Positions 8,632 through 17,956 of a stretch of 64,000 nucleotides of DNA are shown here, piece after piece. Position numbers and translations under genes: made by a program. This DNA is from Enterococcus ureilyticus (GTDB lineage: Bacteria; Bacillota; Bacilli; Lactobacillales; Enterococcaceae). The DNA lies in NCBI RefSeq assembly GCF_001730315.1, contig NZ_MIKC01000042.1:100915-164914 (forward strand). The letters are read 5' to 3'. Every line of letters begins with the position of its first letter. Position 1 is the stretch's first letter. The notes beneath the pieces were generated by a model. The model searched no databases and was not told the DNA's origin. It worked only from the letters and a program-made list of their open reading frames with translations.

Positions 8632-11600
8632 ATGAAGAAAAAAATAATAAGAATGTTGGTTCTATTACTTGTGTTGGTTCAAGTAATAGATGTAATTGGT
8701 ATGTTTAGGTACTTAACTATCGCATATGCTGAAGAAACGGTTACTGATACAGTGGCGGAAGAAGTTAGTAGAAATGAGGAGAAACCGGAAGAACTAGCTA
8801 CATCGATAGAAACGAAAGAAGACATCGATGCATCTGAGCTTTTGGAAAAACCAACGCTAGATGTTCCAGAAAAAAAATTATTTGCTAGTGATGAGAATCA
8901 ACCAATAGCAGATGATCGAAATGAAGAAGGCCTTGTAAGAGTTAGTGAAAATGAAGAGATTCTGAAAAATAAAAATTACGAATTAACAACAGATTTTTAT
9001 CCTCAGTTAGATAACGCTGATGGAACACCTAAATTAGATTATCTGGTAGGCGAAGAAATTATCTTGTACTCTAAACTAGAAATTTCCAGTGGCTATTTTC
9101 CATCTAAGCAAGTGAAATTTAGAGTGACATTAGCCAAAAAATATTTTCAGTATTTTGGAGTCGTTTCAGGTGGGCTAACCTTTCCAGTAAACAGCGAGCT
9201 TTCAGAAGATAGCGAGAATATTTATTTAGATATTACTATAGATGATGTTAAAACAGGCATAAATTTAGCTATCCCTTTCAGAGTGAAGCTTCTATCTAAT
9301 CGGTTGTATTATGGAACTAAAGTCCCAATAACTCAAACGCTTTACGATCATAATGGGGAAGTATTAACAGAAAATTCTCTTGATTTAAAAGCGATAACGA
9401 CGAATAGAAGGATTAGTTTTATTTATGGATCGTTATCTCAAAAGGTACCTAATGAATATGTTAACCAGGACAAATTAATTAGCTCAGATTTTATTGATGA
9501 AGTATCATATAGTATCTTTAGAGATAAATATACTGATGTAGGAGCTTCCTTAGTTGAAGTAAAGTTAACAGAAAACGTCATATTTAAGAAGGAAGACAAT
9601 GATTCGGCATGGACATATGATGCTGTAAACCATTCAATTAGCGGGGAGTTTAAGTATAATATTTATACAAGTGGTGTATTTAAAGTCAGATATAAAAATG
9701 TTTATACGGAAACATCAGATTACCCTGTCCAATTCACCGGCAGTGTCAATGTACTGAACGAGCAAGGGGAAATTGAAACAAGCTTGGAAAAAACTAGTTC
9801 AGTTCAACAAAGAAAATTTTTTTCACAAGGCGTTGGTGCCACTACTAATAAATGGATGAGCTGGAAGAATTCTGATTCTAGATATTATATAAAAGAAAAT
9901 AAGGATAAGGAACTAAGTGGCTGGATACGAGCCAATCACAACGGAGAAAAAGGTGGAATTTTTTTAAATACAATAGAAGATGTACCGACAAAAGTAGAGG
10001 GCTCTTCTCCGTTTACTCTTACGGAAGTTTGGTTGAGTACTGTTGGCAATCTGGCAAACACAGATAAAAATAAAGTATATGGTATCACTGAAGCAGGTGA
10101 AAAAACGTTAATTGCTGAGAATATAGGCAGTACGGCTTTTGTCTTAAAAGATCCGCAGCCTTTTGGATCGTTTTATATTGAATTTGACAAGGCGGTGGAA
10201 TTAACCAGCTCAACTGATCAAGTTACATTAAATTTTTCTGCTAAACGAAGTTCAGCGTATTGGAAATATTTAAGTGAAAATTTATCTTCAGGGGCTCATT
10301 CGACAGGTAATAGAGGAAACCTTTACTATACTGACAAGGATGGTAATGTGAGAGAAAGTACTTCAAGTTCTTGGATTTATACTTATAAGCCTGTGAATAC
10401 ACTTAGCTTTTCAGGCGTATTAGATAAACCAACCGTATTTCTTGGTGAGCAATTTGAGATGGCATTGTATACTAGTGTAAGTAGCCCTACAAACCCTACT
10501 CTAATAAACCCTAAACTCTATGTCATACTTCCAAGAGGATTAGAATTAGTAGACTTTTTTTATGATACCGATAGTTTAAGGTATACGGAAAAGAAGAATT
10601 TTAAGAATAGTGGAAAGACAGCAATTGTTGTCGAACCAAAGACAGAGTTGAAATTAAAGGATTTTGAAAAAATATTTAATTCAAATAAAACAAAGCTATC
10701 CTTGCGGTTCAATAATGCTGCCAATTATGGTAATCAATCAATTGAATCCTATTTGACTTATGAGAATAATGGGGATGAAGGAATAAAGATGAGTGCATGG
10801 TCATATCAGCCATCTGAATCAGATCCTTATCAAATTATTAGTGAAGCCACCGAAAAAAAAGAGTTATTAGCCTATTCAAAACCTATTAGTCTGATTCCGC
10901 CAAGCAGTGTGTTTGTAGATACAGCTGCATCAGTCAATGAACAACAAGGGTTCGTTCACGGCAAAACAGACGCTGTTGATCAAGGAGATCAGTTTAAACA
11001 AAAGTTATCTATCCTAAATTACAGTAATAAAGCTGTTCCTAGTTTAACTGGCATCAACATTTTACCTCATGCAGGGGACTTAAGTACTGTAGCAAACGAA
11101 GACGGAGAGTATATTCCGAGAGGCTCAGATTTAGGGTATCTATTAGATGGAGAAGTAGAAGGACCAGATGGCTATACGGTTTATTATTCATACGATAAAC
11201 CATCACATCTGATGGCGGAAAATAAGAATAAAAAATGGCAACAACAAGGCTCAAAAATTGACTATAATAAAGTCACGATGATTAAAATCGAGTTAACAAA
11301 TGGCTTGTTAGAAAAAAATCAAGAGGTCGATTTTACTTTTCCAGTCAAAGTACCAATCAATAAGTCAATTAAGCATAATGATAAAATGGTTAATACCTTT
11401 ACGGTAACGACGAATGATACCAACTGGATTGAATCAAGAGGGTCAGAAATTCCGGTAACAGCCTATTCGGTCAAAGGTTCAGTTTATCGAGACAAAAATA
11501 AAAATAGTCAAAAAGATTCAGATGAACCCTTTTTGGTAGGATACGAAGTAGAGTTGGAACAAGAGGAAGCAACAGAACCAATTGCGAAACAATTGACAAA

Positions 11601-12603
11601 TAGTCGAGGAGAATATGATTTTTCACCTGTTCCTGCTAGAGGGGACTACACTGTTCGAATCAAAACTAAAGAAGGAGATGTCATCTCTGAATACTTACAG
11701 AGCAGCGAAGAGATAGTAGCAACAGACGTAAAACTTGATCCAGCAAATAATCAAGAGGGGATCGCAGCAGTCACTTTAGCACCAGAAGCTATTTCTCATA
11801 CGATCAACATCGGTATTTATTCTGATCTTCCGATTTTAGGGACGGTGGAATTAACCAAAATAGATAGTGTAACAAAACAGGTGTTAGCTGGAGCTAACTT
11901 CCGTTTTGAGCAAGTCGATGGTGCAATAATCGAAGCTGACATAGCAACAGATGCAGAAGGTAAAATACGTCTAGAAAATGTACCATTAGGAGAGTATCAA
12001 CTTGTAGAAACGGCTGCTCCGTTTGGATATGAGCTAGATTCAACACCAATTAGAGTTGAACTGCTAGATGAAGCGATAGTAAAACTAACGAAAGAAAATA
12101 CGCCGATTCTTGTTTCTCCTAGCCTTCTTGGTTCCGCAGAGCTGATGAAAATAGATGGTGTAACAAAAGAAGCTTTATCTGGGGCTGTGTTCCAATTAGA
12201 AAGAGCAGATGGGCTCGTCGTCCAAAAAGAGTTAGTTACCAATACAGAAGGGAAAATAATAGTAACAGATTTACCATTAGGAAACTACCAGTTTGTAGAG
12301 ACTGCCGCACCAACTGATTATAAACTAGACGTTGAACCTGTTTCATTTGAAGTGACAACAGCTAGAACCACAGTTCAAGTCACAAAAGAAAATGTTAAAA
12401 AATCTGAATCAATCCTCCAACTTTCAACAATGAAGCAACAAGGAAATGATACAGGGAATAAAACAAGATTGCTACCAGCTACAGGGGAACAAGCATTAAC
12501 CAAGCTTATCAACCTAGGATATGTTCTCTTATTTTTACTTTTACTATGGATGTTCTCGAAAAAAGTTCACGGAGAGTACTATAACGATAAATTGAACTAC
12601 TAA
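8632..12603 (+). CDS. LPxTG-anchored surface adhesin with SdrD-B and SpaA-type repeats
   Basis: This 1323-residue secreted protein has an N-terminal signal peptide (MKKKIIRMLVLLLVLVQVI... to about AYA-E, residue 34) and an acidic low-complexity stretch (35-110). A large adhesin-like region without recognised motifs (110-940) follows. Next come an SdrD-B-like domain ('VKGSVYRDKNKNSQKDSDE', near 946) and two SpaA/Cna-B prealbumin-like domains starting near 1069 ('LGTVELTKIDSVTKQVLAGA') and 1166 ('LGSAELMKIDGVTKEALSGA'). The C-terminus has LPATG near 1280, a hydrophobic segment and a charged tail, the substrate of sortase A. It is monocistronic with its own promoter and terminator. The ligand is unknown. 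Confidence 0.85.
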   Translation: MKKKIIRMLVLLLVLVQVIDVIGMFRYLTIAYAEETVTDTVAEEVSRNEEKPEELATSIETKEDIDASELLEKPTLDVPEKKLFASDENQPIADDRNEEGLVRVSENEEILKNKNYELTTDFYPQLDNADGTPKLDYLVGEEIILYSKLEISSGYFPSKQVKFRVTLAKKYFQYFGVVSGGLTFPVNSELSEDSENIYLDITIDDVKTGINLAIPFRVKLLSNRLYYGTKVPITQTLYDHNGEVLTENSLDLKAITTNRRISFIYGSLSQKVPNEYVNQDKLISSDFIDEVSYSIFRDKYTDVGASLVEVKLTENVIFKKEDNDSAWTYDAVNHSISGEFKYNIYTSGVFKVRYKNVYTETSDYPVQFTGSVNVLNEQGEIETSLEKTSSVQQRKFFSQGVGATTNKWMSWKNSDSRYYIKENKDKELSGWIRANHNGEKGGIFLNTIEDVPTKVEGSSPFTLTEVWLSTVGNLANTDKNKVYGITEAGEKTLIAENIGSTAFVLKDPQPFGSFYIEFDKAVELTSSTDQVTLNFSAKRSSAYWKYLSENLSSGAHSTGNRGNLYYTDKDGNVRESTSSSWIYTYKPVNTLSFSGVLDKPTVFLGEQFEMALYTSVSSPTNPTLINPKLYVILPRGLELVDFFYDTDSLRYTEKKNFKNSGKTAIVVEPKTELKLKDFEKIFNSNKTKLSLRFNNAANYGNQSIESYLTYENNGDEGIKMSAWSYQPSESDPYQIISEATEKKELLAYSKPISLIPPSSVFVDTAASVNEQQGFVHGKTDAVDQGDQFKQKLSILNYSNKAVPSLTGINILPHAGDLSTVANEDGEYIPRGSDLGYLLDGEVEGPDGYTVYYSYDKPSHLMAENKNKKWQQQGSKIDYNKVTMIKIELTNGLLEKNQEVDFTFPVKVPINKSIKHNDKMVNTFTVTTNDTNWIESRGSEIPVTAYSVKGSVYRDKNKNSQKDSDEPFLVGYEVELEQEEATEPIAKQLTNSRGEYDFSPVPARGDYTVRIKTKEGDVISEYLQSSEEIVATDVKLDPANNQEGIAAVTLAPEAISHTINIGIYSDLPILGTVELTKIDSVTKQVLAGANFRFEQVDGAIIEADIATDAEGKIRLENVPLGEYQLVETAAPFGYELDSTPIRVELLDEAIVKLTKENTPILVSPSLLGSAELMKIDGVTKEALSGAVFQLERADGLVVQKELVTNTEGKIIVTDLPLGNYQFVETAAPTDYKLDVEPVSFEVTTARTTVQVTKENVKKSESILQLSTMKQQGNDTGNKTRLLPATGEQALTKLINLGYVLLFLLLLWMFSKKVHGEYYNDKLNY

Positions 12604-12633
12604 TTTACACATTAAAACCAAAAATAATCTCAA

Positions 12634-12662
12634 GAGTGAGGACTTGTCTTCGCTCTTTTTTT
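12634..12662 (+). terminator. Terminator of the adhesin gene
   Basis: A 10-bp stem (GAGTGAGGAC with GTCTTCGCTC, two G-T pairs) at 12634-12655 is followed by seven T residues. Confidence 0.75.
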
Positions 12663-12742
12663 GCAAGTTTAGATTCTATAGTTATTTTACTTCAAAAAAT
12701 TGAAGCTAAACAGCGTATTCTCTAGAATATCCGCTAGTAATC

Positions 12743-12751
12743 TGCTACAAT
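12743..12751 (+). promoter_or_regulatory. Candidate efp promoter (extended -10)
   Basis: TGC directly before TACAAT (12746-12751) makes an extended -10. The 35-box is weak. The resulting 5' leader of about 120 nt before efp has no structure that I recognise. Confidence 0.4.
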
Positions 12752-12876
12752 GATTGAGAAGAATTTTTTAAGAAGAGTCTCTATCCTAAGGAGCTTAGCA
12801 ACCTAGGCATAGCGACACTACACTAACGTTTCGATTAACCTATTGATCGAACCTTAAAGAAAGAGGAGAAAATAAC

Positions 12877-13440
12877 ATGATAGCAGTAAGTGATCTTAAA
12901 GCAGGTATGACTTTTGAACAAGATGGTAAATTGATCCGTGTAATGGATGCGAGCCACCACAAACCTGGTAAAGGAAATACCGTTATGCGTATGAAATTGA
13001 AAGATGTTCGGACAGGCACGACAACAGATACAACAATGCGCCCTGATGATAAAGTGAAAAAAGCGTTTATTGAAAATAAACCAGTACAATACCTATACAG
13101 CCAAGATGATACAGCGAATTTCATGGATTTAGAAACATATGAACAATACGAAATCCCAACTTCTGTGATTGAAGAAGAGCTAAAATATCTTTTAGAAAAT
13201 ATGGAAGTAAAAATCCAATTTTACGGATCAGAAGTCATCGGTATTACATTACCAACAACGGTTGTTTTAAAAGTAAAAGAGACACAACCATCGATCAAAG
13301 GTGCAACAGTTTCTGGTTCAGGGAAACCAGCTATCATGGAGACAGGTCTAGTAGTCAATGTTCCTGACTTTATCGAAGCAGATGAATCATTAGAAATCAA
13401 TACCCAAGAAGGTACGTATTTAAAACGTGCATCAAAATAA
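12877..13440 (+). CDS. efp: Translation elongation factor P
   Basis: This 187-residue protein covers the whole EF-P length. It has the KOW-like N-terminal domain with the modification loop '[18 protein letters not shown]' (Lys near residue 32 in PGKG), a central OB domain and a C-terminal OB domain ending '[14 protein letters not shown]'. EF-P rescues ribosomes stalled at polyproline. A strong AGAGGAG ribosome site precedes ATG 12877. It stands alone and is followed by an intergenic repeat whose end serves as terminator. Confidence 0.95.
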   Translation: MIAVSDLKAGMTFEQDGKLIRVMDASHHKPGKGNTVMRMKLKDVRTGTTTDTTMRPDDKVKKAFIENKPVQYLYSQDDTANFMDLETYEQYEIPTSVIEEELKYLLENMEVKIQFYGSEVIGITLPTTVVLKVKETQPSIKGATVSGSGKPAIMETGLVVNVPDFIEADESLEINTQEGTYLKRASK

Positions 13441-13446
13441 TTGCAT

Positions 13447-13563
13447 GAAAGAGGTTGGGACAGGAGTATTTAATTCCGAAGGGATTGCTTCTGCTCCCAC
13501 CGTTTATACGGATTCCATGTGAGCGGGATATGACTCAAAGAGTTATGTCCCACTCACTTTTTC
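13447..13563 (+). repeat. Short copy of an intergenic repeat ending in a strong terminator hairpin
   Basis: This copy opens with GAGGTTGGGACAGGAGT, contains GATTGCTTCTGCTCCCACCG and ends in a hairpin of about 18 bp (13519-13557: GTGAGCGGGATATGACTC paired with its near complement) plus a T tail. The same head, middle and hairpin-type end recur at 51026-51266. It lies directly after efp, so it also terminates that gene. Related 'ggttgggaca' elements are common between genes in enterococci. Confidence 0.75.
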
Positions 13564-13651
13564 TATGGAATCAGTAAACTTTTCGGACCTACTAAATGAG
13601 CTGACTATGGTACAATAAGTTGTATGTTTTTTAGCAGAAAGGGAGAGAAAA

Positions 13652-14815
13652 ATGGGTTTTTTATTAACATTGTGCCTAGTTTTATTATTTACAAAACTTG
13701 CAGGACATTTTTGTAACCGAGTGGGGATTCCTTCGGTAATTGGAGAATTATTAGTCGGTATTTTGATTGGGCCAGCATTATTAGGATGGATCAAACCGGA
13801 TGAATTTATGCATTATTTTTCTGAAATCGGTGTGATTATTTTAATGTTTATTGCTGGTTTGGAAAGTGATTTAGAATTATTGAAAAAGTATTGGCGACCT
13901 GCCTTAGCTGTGGCGCTTTTAGGCATTGTCTTTCCTGCGGCAATGGGTTTTGGTGTGGGAGAAGCCTTTCAATTTTCAGTGCAGAACTCTATATTTTTAG
14001 GTGTCCTGTTTAGTGCTACGTCTGTCAGTATTTCGGTTCAAGTATTAAAGGACCTAAAAAAAATAGATACAGAAGAGGGGGCTACGATCCTTGGGGCAGC
14101 TGTGGTCGATGATATCGTGGTTGTTTTGATTTTAGGTATTATGCTGAGCTTGATGAATCGTTCGTCACCAGGACAAAACTTGCCGATGTGGGAAGTTTTA
14201 CTATTGAAAGTCTTTTTCTTTATTGTGATATTTGCAGCGAGTAAATGGTTGGTACCGTGGTTATTGAACCTAAGCAAAAAATTAATTGCGATTGAAGCTG
14301 TTTCAGCATTCTCTTTAGTGATTTGTTTAGGCTTTGCTTATTTTGCAGAAATGTTGGATATGGGTGCGATCATTGGTGCCTTTTTTGCAGGTGTCGCAAT
14401 TGCTCAAACCGACTATCGCAAAAAAGTTGATGAAAAATTAGAGCCGATCGGATATGCGGTTTTTATTCCAATGTTTTTTGTTTCAATCGGATTAAATATG
14501 ACGTTTGTCGGTATTTCAAAACATTTTCTCTTTATCCTTGTTTTGACTGCTGTAGCCGTGTTATCAAAATTGCTAGGTGGAGCATTAGGTGCTAGAGCCA
14601 CTGGCTTTAAAGGGATTTCTACATTGATCATTGGTTCGGGTATGGTTTCTAGAGGGGAAATGGCCTTGATTATTGCCCAAGTAGGCTTGACCTCAAGCTT
14701 TCTTTCAGAAGAATACTATTCTTCTGTAATAATTGTTATTATTGCGACGACGATCATCGCACCATTACTTTTAAAAGGAACGATCATGAAACAAGAAAAA
14801 CAACTGAAATACTAA
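13652..14815 (+). CDS. napA: NapA-type Na+/H+ antiporter (CPA2 family)
   Basis: This 387-residue integral membrane protein has about 12-13 hydrophobic segments. It shows the CPA2 features 'GIPSVIGELLVGILIGPALLG' in helix 2 and 'GAAVVDDIVVVLILG' near residue 150, which carries the ion-binding Asp-Asp pair. Size and sequence match Enterococcus hirae NapA (383 residues), which exchanges cytoplasmic Na+ for protons. A ribosome site (AAAGGGAGAG) precedes ATG 13652. It is monocistronic, and a shared hairpin separates it from the convergent peptide transporter. Confidence 0.85.
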   Translation: MGFLLTLCLVLLFTKLAGHFCNRVGIPSVIGELLVGILIGPALLGWIKPDEFMHYFSEIGVIILMFIAGLESDLELLKKYWRPALAVALLGIVFPAAMGFGVGEAFQFSVQNSIFLGVLFSATSVSISVQVLKDLKKIDTEEGATILGAAVVDDIVVVLILGIMLSLMNRSSPGQNLPMWEVLLLKVFFFIVIFAASKWLVPWLLNLSKKLIAIEAVSAFSLVICLGFAYFAEMLDMGAIIGAFFAGVAIAQTDYRKKVDEKLEPIGYAVFIPMFFVSIGLNMTFVGISKHFLFILVLTAVAVLSKLLGGALGARATGFKGISTLIIGSGMVSRGEMALIIAQVGLTSSFLSEEYYSSVIIVIIATTIIAPLLLKGTIMKQEKQLKY

Positions 14816-14818
14816 GAT

Positions 14819-14862
14819 AAAAAGAGTTTCGACTGACATACATCAGCTGAAACTCTTTTCAT
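14819..14862. terminator. Bidirectional terminator between napA and the POT transporter
   Basis: AAAAGAGTTTC pairs with GAAACTCTTTT, with an inner ACTGA/TCAG helix, and A/T runs lie on both sides. It serves the convergent napA and peptide-transporter genes. Confidence 0.8.
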
Positions 14863-16332
14863 TTAATGAATCGACCCCATCAATTTTTTGATCGGTTTTT
14901 TACTAAGAATTAATAAAATACCCGCAATCACAGCAACAATGCCGACAATTCCAAAATAAGCCGATTCTGTTTGCGGCGTATAAAAACGTGCAATTTGTGC
15001 GTTGATTGCTTGTGAGGCAGCATCGGCTAAAAGCCAAATAGCAACGGTTTGTGACTCAAAAGCTTTAGGTGCAAGCTTTGTTGTGATCGACAGACCAACA
15101 GGGGAAATACACATTTCTCCAACAATCATAATGAAAAAGCTAAAGAATAGCCATAAGGGGCTGACTTTTGTATCCGTACCATAAAGTAAACCAGGCAACA
15201 TCAAAAGAACAAAAGAAAGACCAGCGAAAACTAAACCTAATGAAAATTTGACTACAGTTGAAGGCTGTTTAGTACCAAGCTTAGTCCACAAAGTAACGAA
15301 TATAGGTGTTAAGACAACCACAAAAATCGGATTCAATGATTGGAACCAACTAGGTGCAATCGAAAAACCAAATAAGGTATCATGGGTTCTTTCGCTTGCA
15401 AATAATGCTAAAATAGAAGAGCCTTGTTCTTCTAATGACCAAAATACGATTCCAGCTAGAAATAAGGGAATATACCCAAGAACTCTTGGCTTTTCTTCGG
15501 CTGTTACATTTTTAGAGGTCAACATTTTGATAAAATAATAAACTGGCAGTAAAATACCTAATATACTGACGCTATTGATGAAAAATGCAATGGTCAACTG
15601 TCCCATAATAAAGGCGCCACCAAATATAACAATGATAAACACAAGCGCAATCAATAGAGAACGAACGAATTTTTTACGTTCCTCTGTTCCGATTGGATTT
15701 GTTGGGGTCAAACCAATACCCGATAATGATTTTTTTCCTTGCAAATAATACTGCAGCAAACCGAAAAACATCCCGAAGGCAGCCACAGAAAAACCAACGT
15801 GATAATTATACGTTTGACCTAATGTGCCGACAATGAAAGGCGCTAGTAAGGCACCAATGTTGATTCCCATATAAAAAATAGAGAAACCAGCATCACGACG
15901 TGTATCTGTTTTGGAATAAAGATGACCAACCATGCCAGAAACATTTGGTTTTAACATTCCTGTCCCGATCACGATCAAGAGAATAGAAAGAAATAAAGCA
16001 GAAATGCCAAAGGGCGTCGCCAAGACAATATGACCGACCATAATGAATACACCGCCAAAGAACACGGTCTTTCTAGCACCTAATACACGATCTGAAATCC
16101 AACCGCCAATAATGCTGGACATAAAAACCAATGATCCATAAATCGACATGATCGCCAAAGCTGTTTCTTTGGGCAAACCTAATCCGCCGTTTGCGACAGT
16201 ATCATAGATATAATAGAGTAGAATCGCCCGCATACCATAATAACTAAATCTTTCCCACATCTCAGTAAAGAAGAGTGTAGACAATCCTTTTGGCTGACCC
16301 AAGAATGATTTGTCTAGCTGCTGCTCGTCCAT
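14863..16332 (-). CDS. dtpT: POT-family proton-dependent di/tripeptide transporter
   Basis: This 489-residue polytopic membrane protein carries the POT motif 'FFTEMWERFSYYGMRAILLY' near residue 22, including the E-x-x-E-R proton-coupling residues. 'GGWISDRVLGARKTVFFGG' follows near 65. It imports di- and tripeptides with protons and resembles lactococcal DtpT. The start is set at ATG 16330-16332: read on the minus strand, TTGAGG lies about 9 nt upstream, whereas an upstream TTG at 16347 is part of that ribosome site. It is convergent with napA. Confidence 0.85.
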   Translation of the reverse strand: MDEQQLDKSFLGQPKGLSTLFFTEMWERFSYYGMRAILLYYIYDTVANGGLGLPKETALAIMSIYGSLVFMSSIIGGWISDRVLGARKTVFFGGVFIMVGHIVLATPFGISALFLSILLIVIGTGMLKPNVSGMVGHLYSKTDTRRDAGFSIFYMGINIGALLAPFIVGTLGQTYNYHVGFSVAAFGMFFGLLQYYLQGKKSLSGIGLTPTNPIGTEERKKFVRSLLIALVFIIVIFGGAFIMGQLTIAFFINSVSILGILLPVYYFIKMLTSKNVTAEEKPRVLGYIPLFLAGIVFWSLEEQGSSILALFASERTHDTLFGFSIAPSWFQSLNPIFVVVLTPIFVTLWTKLGTKQPSTVVKFSLGLVFAGLSFVLLMLPGLLYGTDTKVSPLWLFFSFFIMIVGEMCISPVGLSITTKLAPKAFESQTVAIWLLADAASQAINAQIARFYTPQTESAYFGIVGIVAVIAGILLILSKKPIKKLMGSIH

Positions 16333-16530
16333 AAAAAATAACCTCAATTCTTTTTAATATTCAGAAAATTTGTTTAACCTAGAATTTCTGAAAATAAATA
16401 TATACAGTACATTTTAAACGCTTTATCTTTTAACTGTCATAAAGTTTCATGATTAGGCTATAAGAAAAAAAGAGTTTTTATTCATTTAATTTTAATTTTC
16501 GGCATAAAAGCAAAAGAAAGGAAGAATTTT

Positions 16531-16917
16531 TTGGAAAAACAAACAAAGCGACAACAAGAATGGGCAGCGCTTAAATATTTAATATTATCAAAATCACAAC
16601 AAGATTATCGGTCGATTCGTAAATTGTTTAGTGAGCAGGGCTGGGATGATAAAAAGGAGCAGCAGTTTCGTAGCTATCTTCAGCACGCATTAGCCGAGGA
16701 ACCAAAAAAAGGCAATAGCTTAAATGCTTATCAACACATCTGGGGTTATTTTAAGCATAAAGCAAATGACAACGAACGGAAAAAATACGAAGAGCTGCTG
16801 GATAGTTTCTCCTTGGCGCAGAACAAATTAGGCCCTTTTTTAAAAGAGCTAACGCTAAAATATGAAGAACCCTATCTTCGACAATCAAAATTGCTTTTTC
16901 CTGAAGAAGAAAAATAA
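16531..16917 (+). CDS. YbgA-like DUF1722 protein
   Basis: This 128-residue soluble protein matches the DUF1722 (YbgA) family: 'EWAALKYLILSKSQQDYRSI' near the N-terminus, 'NAYQHIWGYFK' near residue 70 and 'PYLRQSKLLFPEE' at the end. The start codon is TTG (16531) with GAAAGGAAG 8 nt upstream. In other bacteria the domain occurs alone or fused to DUF523. Its biochemical function is not established. It has its own strong terminator. Confidence 0.7.
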   Translation: MEKQTKRQQEWAALKYLILSKSQQDYRSIRKLFSEQGWDDKKEQQFRSYLQHALAEEPKKGNSLNAYQHIWGYFKHKANDNERKKYEELLDSFSLAQNKLGPFLKELTLKYEEPYLRQSKLLFPEEEK

Positions 16918-16929
16918 CTCAACAGTAAC

Positions 16930-16998
16930 AAGAGAGATTGAAATAACGATTTTTAACTTTAAGTTCGTTATAAAAAAATAATCTCTCTTTTTTTTATG
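16930..16998 (+). terminator. Terminator after the ybgA-like gene
   Basis: AGAGAGATT pairs with AATCTCTCT, with an inner ATAACGA/TCGTTAT helix, and is followed by a run of T residues. Confidence 0.8.
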
Positions 16999-17021
16999 GT
17001 TAATCACTGATTGTTCATTAG

Positions 17022-17086
17022 TAAACGAACGTTTATAGAATAAAATGAAAAAACATATTGAATTTGATTTAGAAAATGAGTATACT
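17022..17086 (+). promoter_or_regulatory. Promoter of the ABC-deaminase operon with upstream palindrome
   Basis: TTGAAT (17058-17063), a 17-nt spacer and TATACT (17081-17086) form a good sigma-A promoter. Upstream, TAAACGAACGTTTA (17022-17035) is a perfect inverted repeat with a CGAAC core reminiscent of, but not identical to, the Bacillus PurBox. The promoter lies inside a longer reading frame that starts at 17045, so translation must begin downstream. Confidence 0.65.
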
Positions 17087-17119
17087 GAATCAGTGGAAAG
17101 ACGAACGAGGAGTGTGTAC

Positions 17120-17956
17120 ATGAACAAGAATGTTCCGTATTTTATTGTGGCACCAGGAATGATTTTATTACTATTTTTCTTAATGATTCCTTTGATTACA
17201 AGTATCATGCCAACTATTTTTTCAGATCAAGGGGTAACGTTTAGCAACTACCTCGAATTTTTTAAAGATGAATATAATTTATCGATCTTTTGGCGCACGA
17301 TCAGAGTTTCGTTGATCGTTACCTTTATTTCAATTGTTTTGGGTATCCCTACAGCGTATTATATTGCAGGTGTTGGGAAAAAATGGCGAGGAATTTTAAT
17401 GGCGATGACGTTATTTCCGCTGTTGACGAACTCGGTCATTCGTAGTTTTGCTTGGATCAACATTCTAGGTAAAACAGGTGTAATCAATACATTGTTATTA
17501 AATATAGGCGTGATCGATCAGCCGATGAATTTACTTTATACAGAATTTGCTATTATTATCGGCTCTGTCTATCTTTTTTTACCAACGATGATCATGACGC
17601 TTGTGGGTGTGATGGAAAATATCGAAGGAGAAATGCTAGAAGCCGCAGAAACATTAGGAGCAAGTCCCTTTACGGCTTTTAGAAAAGTAGTTTTGCCGCT
17701 TTCTATTCCCGGAACGATCGTTGGGAGCGTCTTAGTTTTTACAGGAACGTTGACTGCCTATACAACACCACAATTATTAGGTGGGAATCAAAAAATGATG
17801 ATGTCGACCTTTTTATATCAGAAAGCCAATACGTTAGGCGATTGGCAAGCAGCAAGTGTTTTAGCCTTGATCATGATCGTTGTGACCTTGATCGTGATGA
17901 AAGGATTAGATGTAGTAGCTAAAAAAGTTGATAGGAGAGAAGCAAATAATGCGTAA
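17120..17956 (+). CDS. ABC transporter permease, PotB-like
   Basis: This 278-residue inner-membrane permease has six hydrophobic segments and the binding-protein-dependent transport loop 'EAAETLGASPFTAFRKVVLPLSIPG' near residue 180. The start is placed at ATG 17120, with CGAGGAG 7 nt upstream. An in-frame ATG at 17045 has no ribosome site and lies before the promoter -10. It pairs with the next permease (overlap 8 nt). The family is the spermidine/putrescine type, but the operon partners are purine deaminases, so the substrate may be a purine or another amine. Confidence 0.8.
   Translation: MNKNVPYFIVAPGMILLLFFLMIPLITSIMPTIFSDQGVTFSNYLEFFKDEYNLSIFWRTIRVSLIVTFISIVLGIPTAYYIAGVGKKWRGILMAMTLFPLLTNSVIRSFAWINILGKTGVINTLLLNIGVIDQPMNLLYTEFAIIIGSVYLFLPTMIMTLVGVMENIEGEMLEAAETLGASPFTAFRKVVLPLSIPGTIVGSVLVFTGTLTAYTTPQLLGGNQKMMMSTFLYQKANTLGDWQAASVLALIMIVVTLIVMKGLDVVAKKVDRREANNA

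Noticed and set aside
17022..17035. PurR PurBox
   Set aside because: It has only the CGAAC core, lacks CCGAA, and occurs once rather than as the usual tandem pair, so it is described only as a palindrome.
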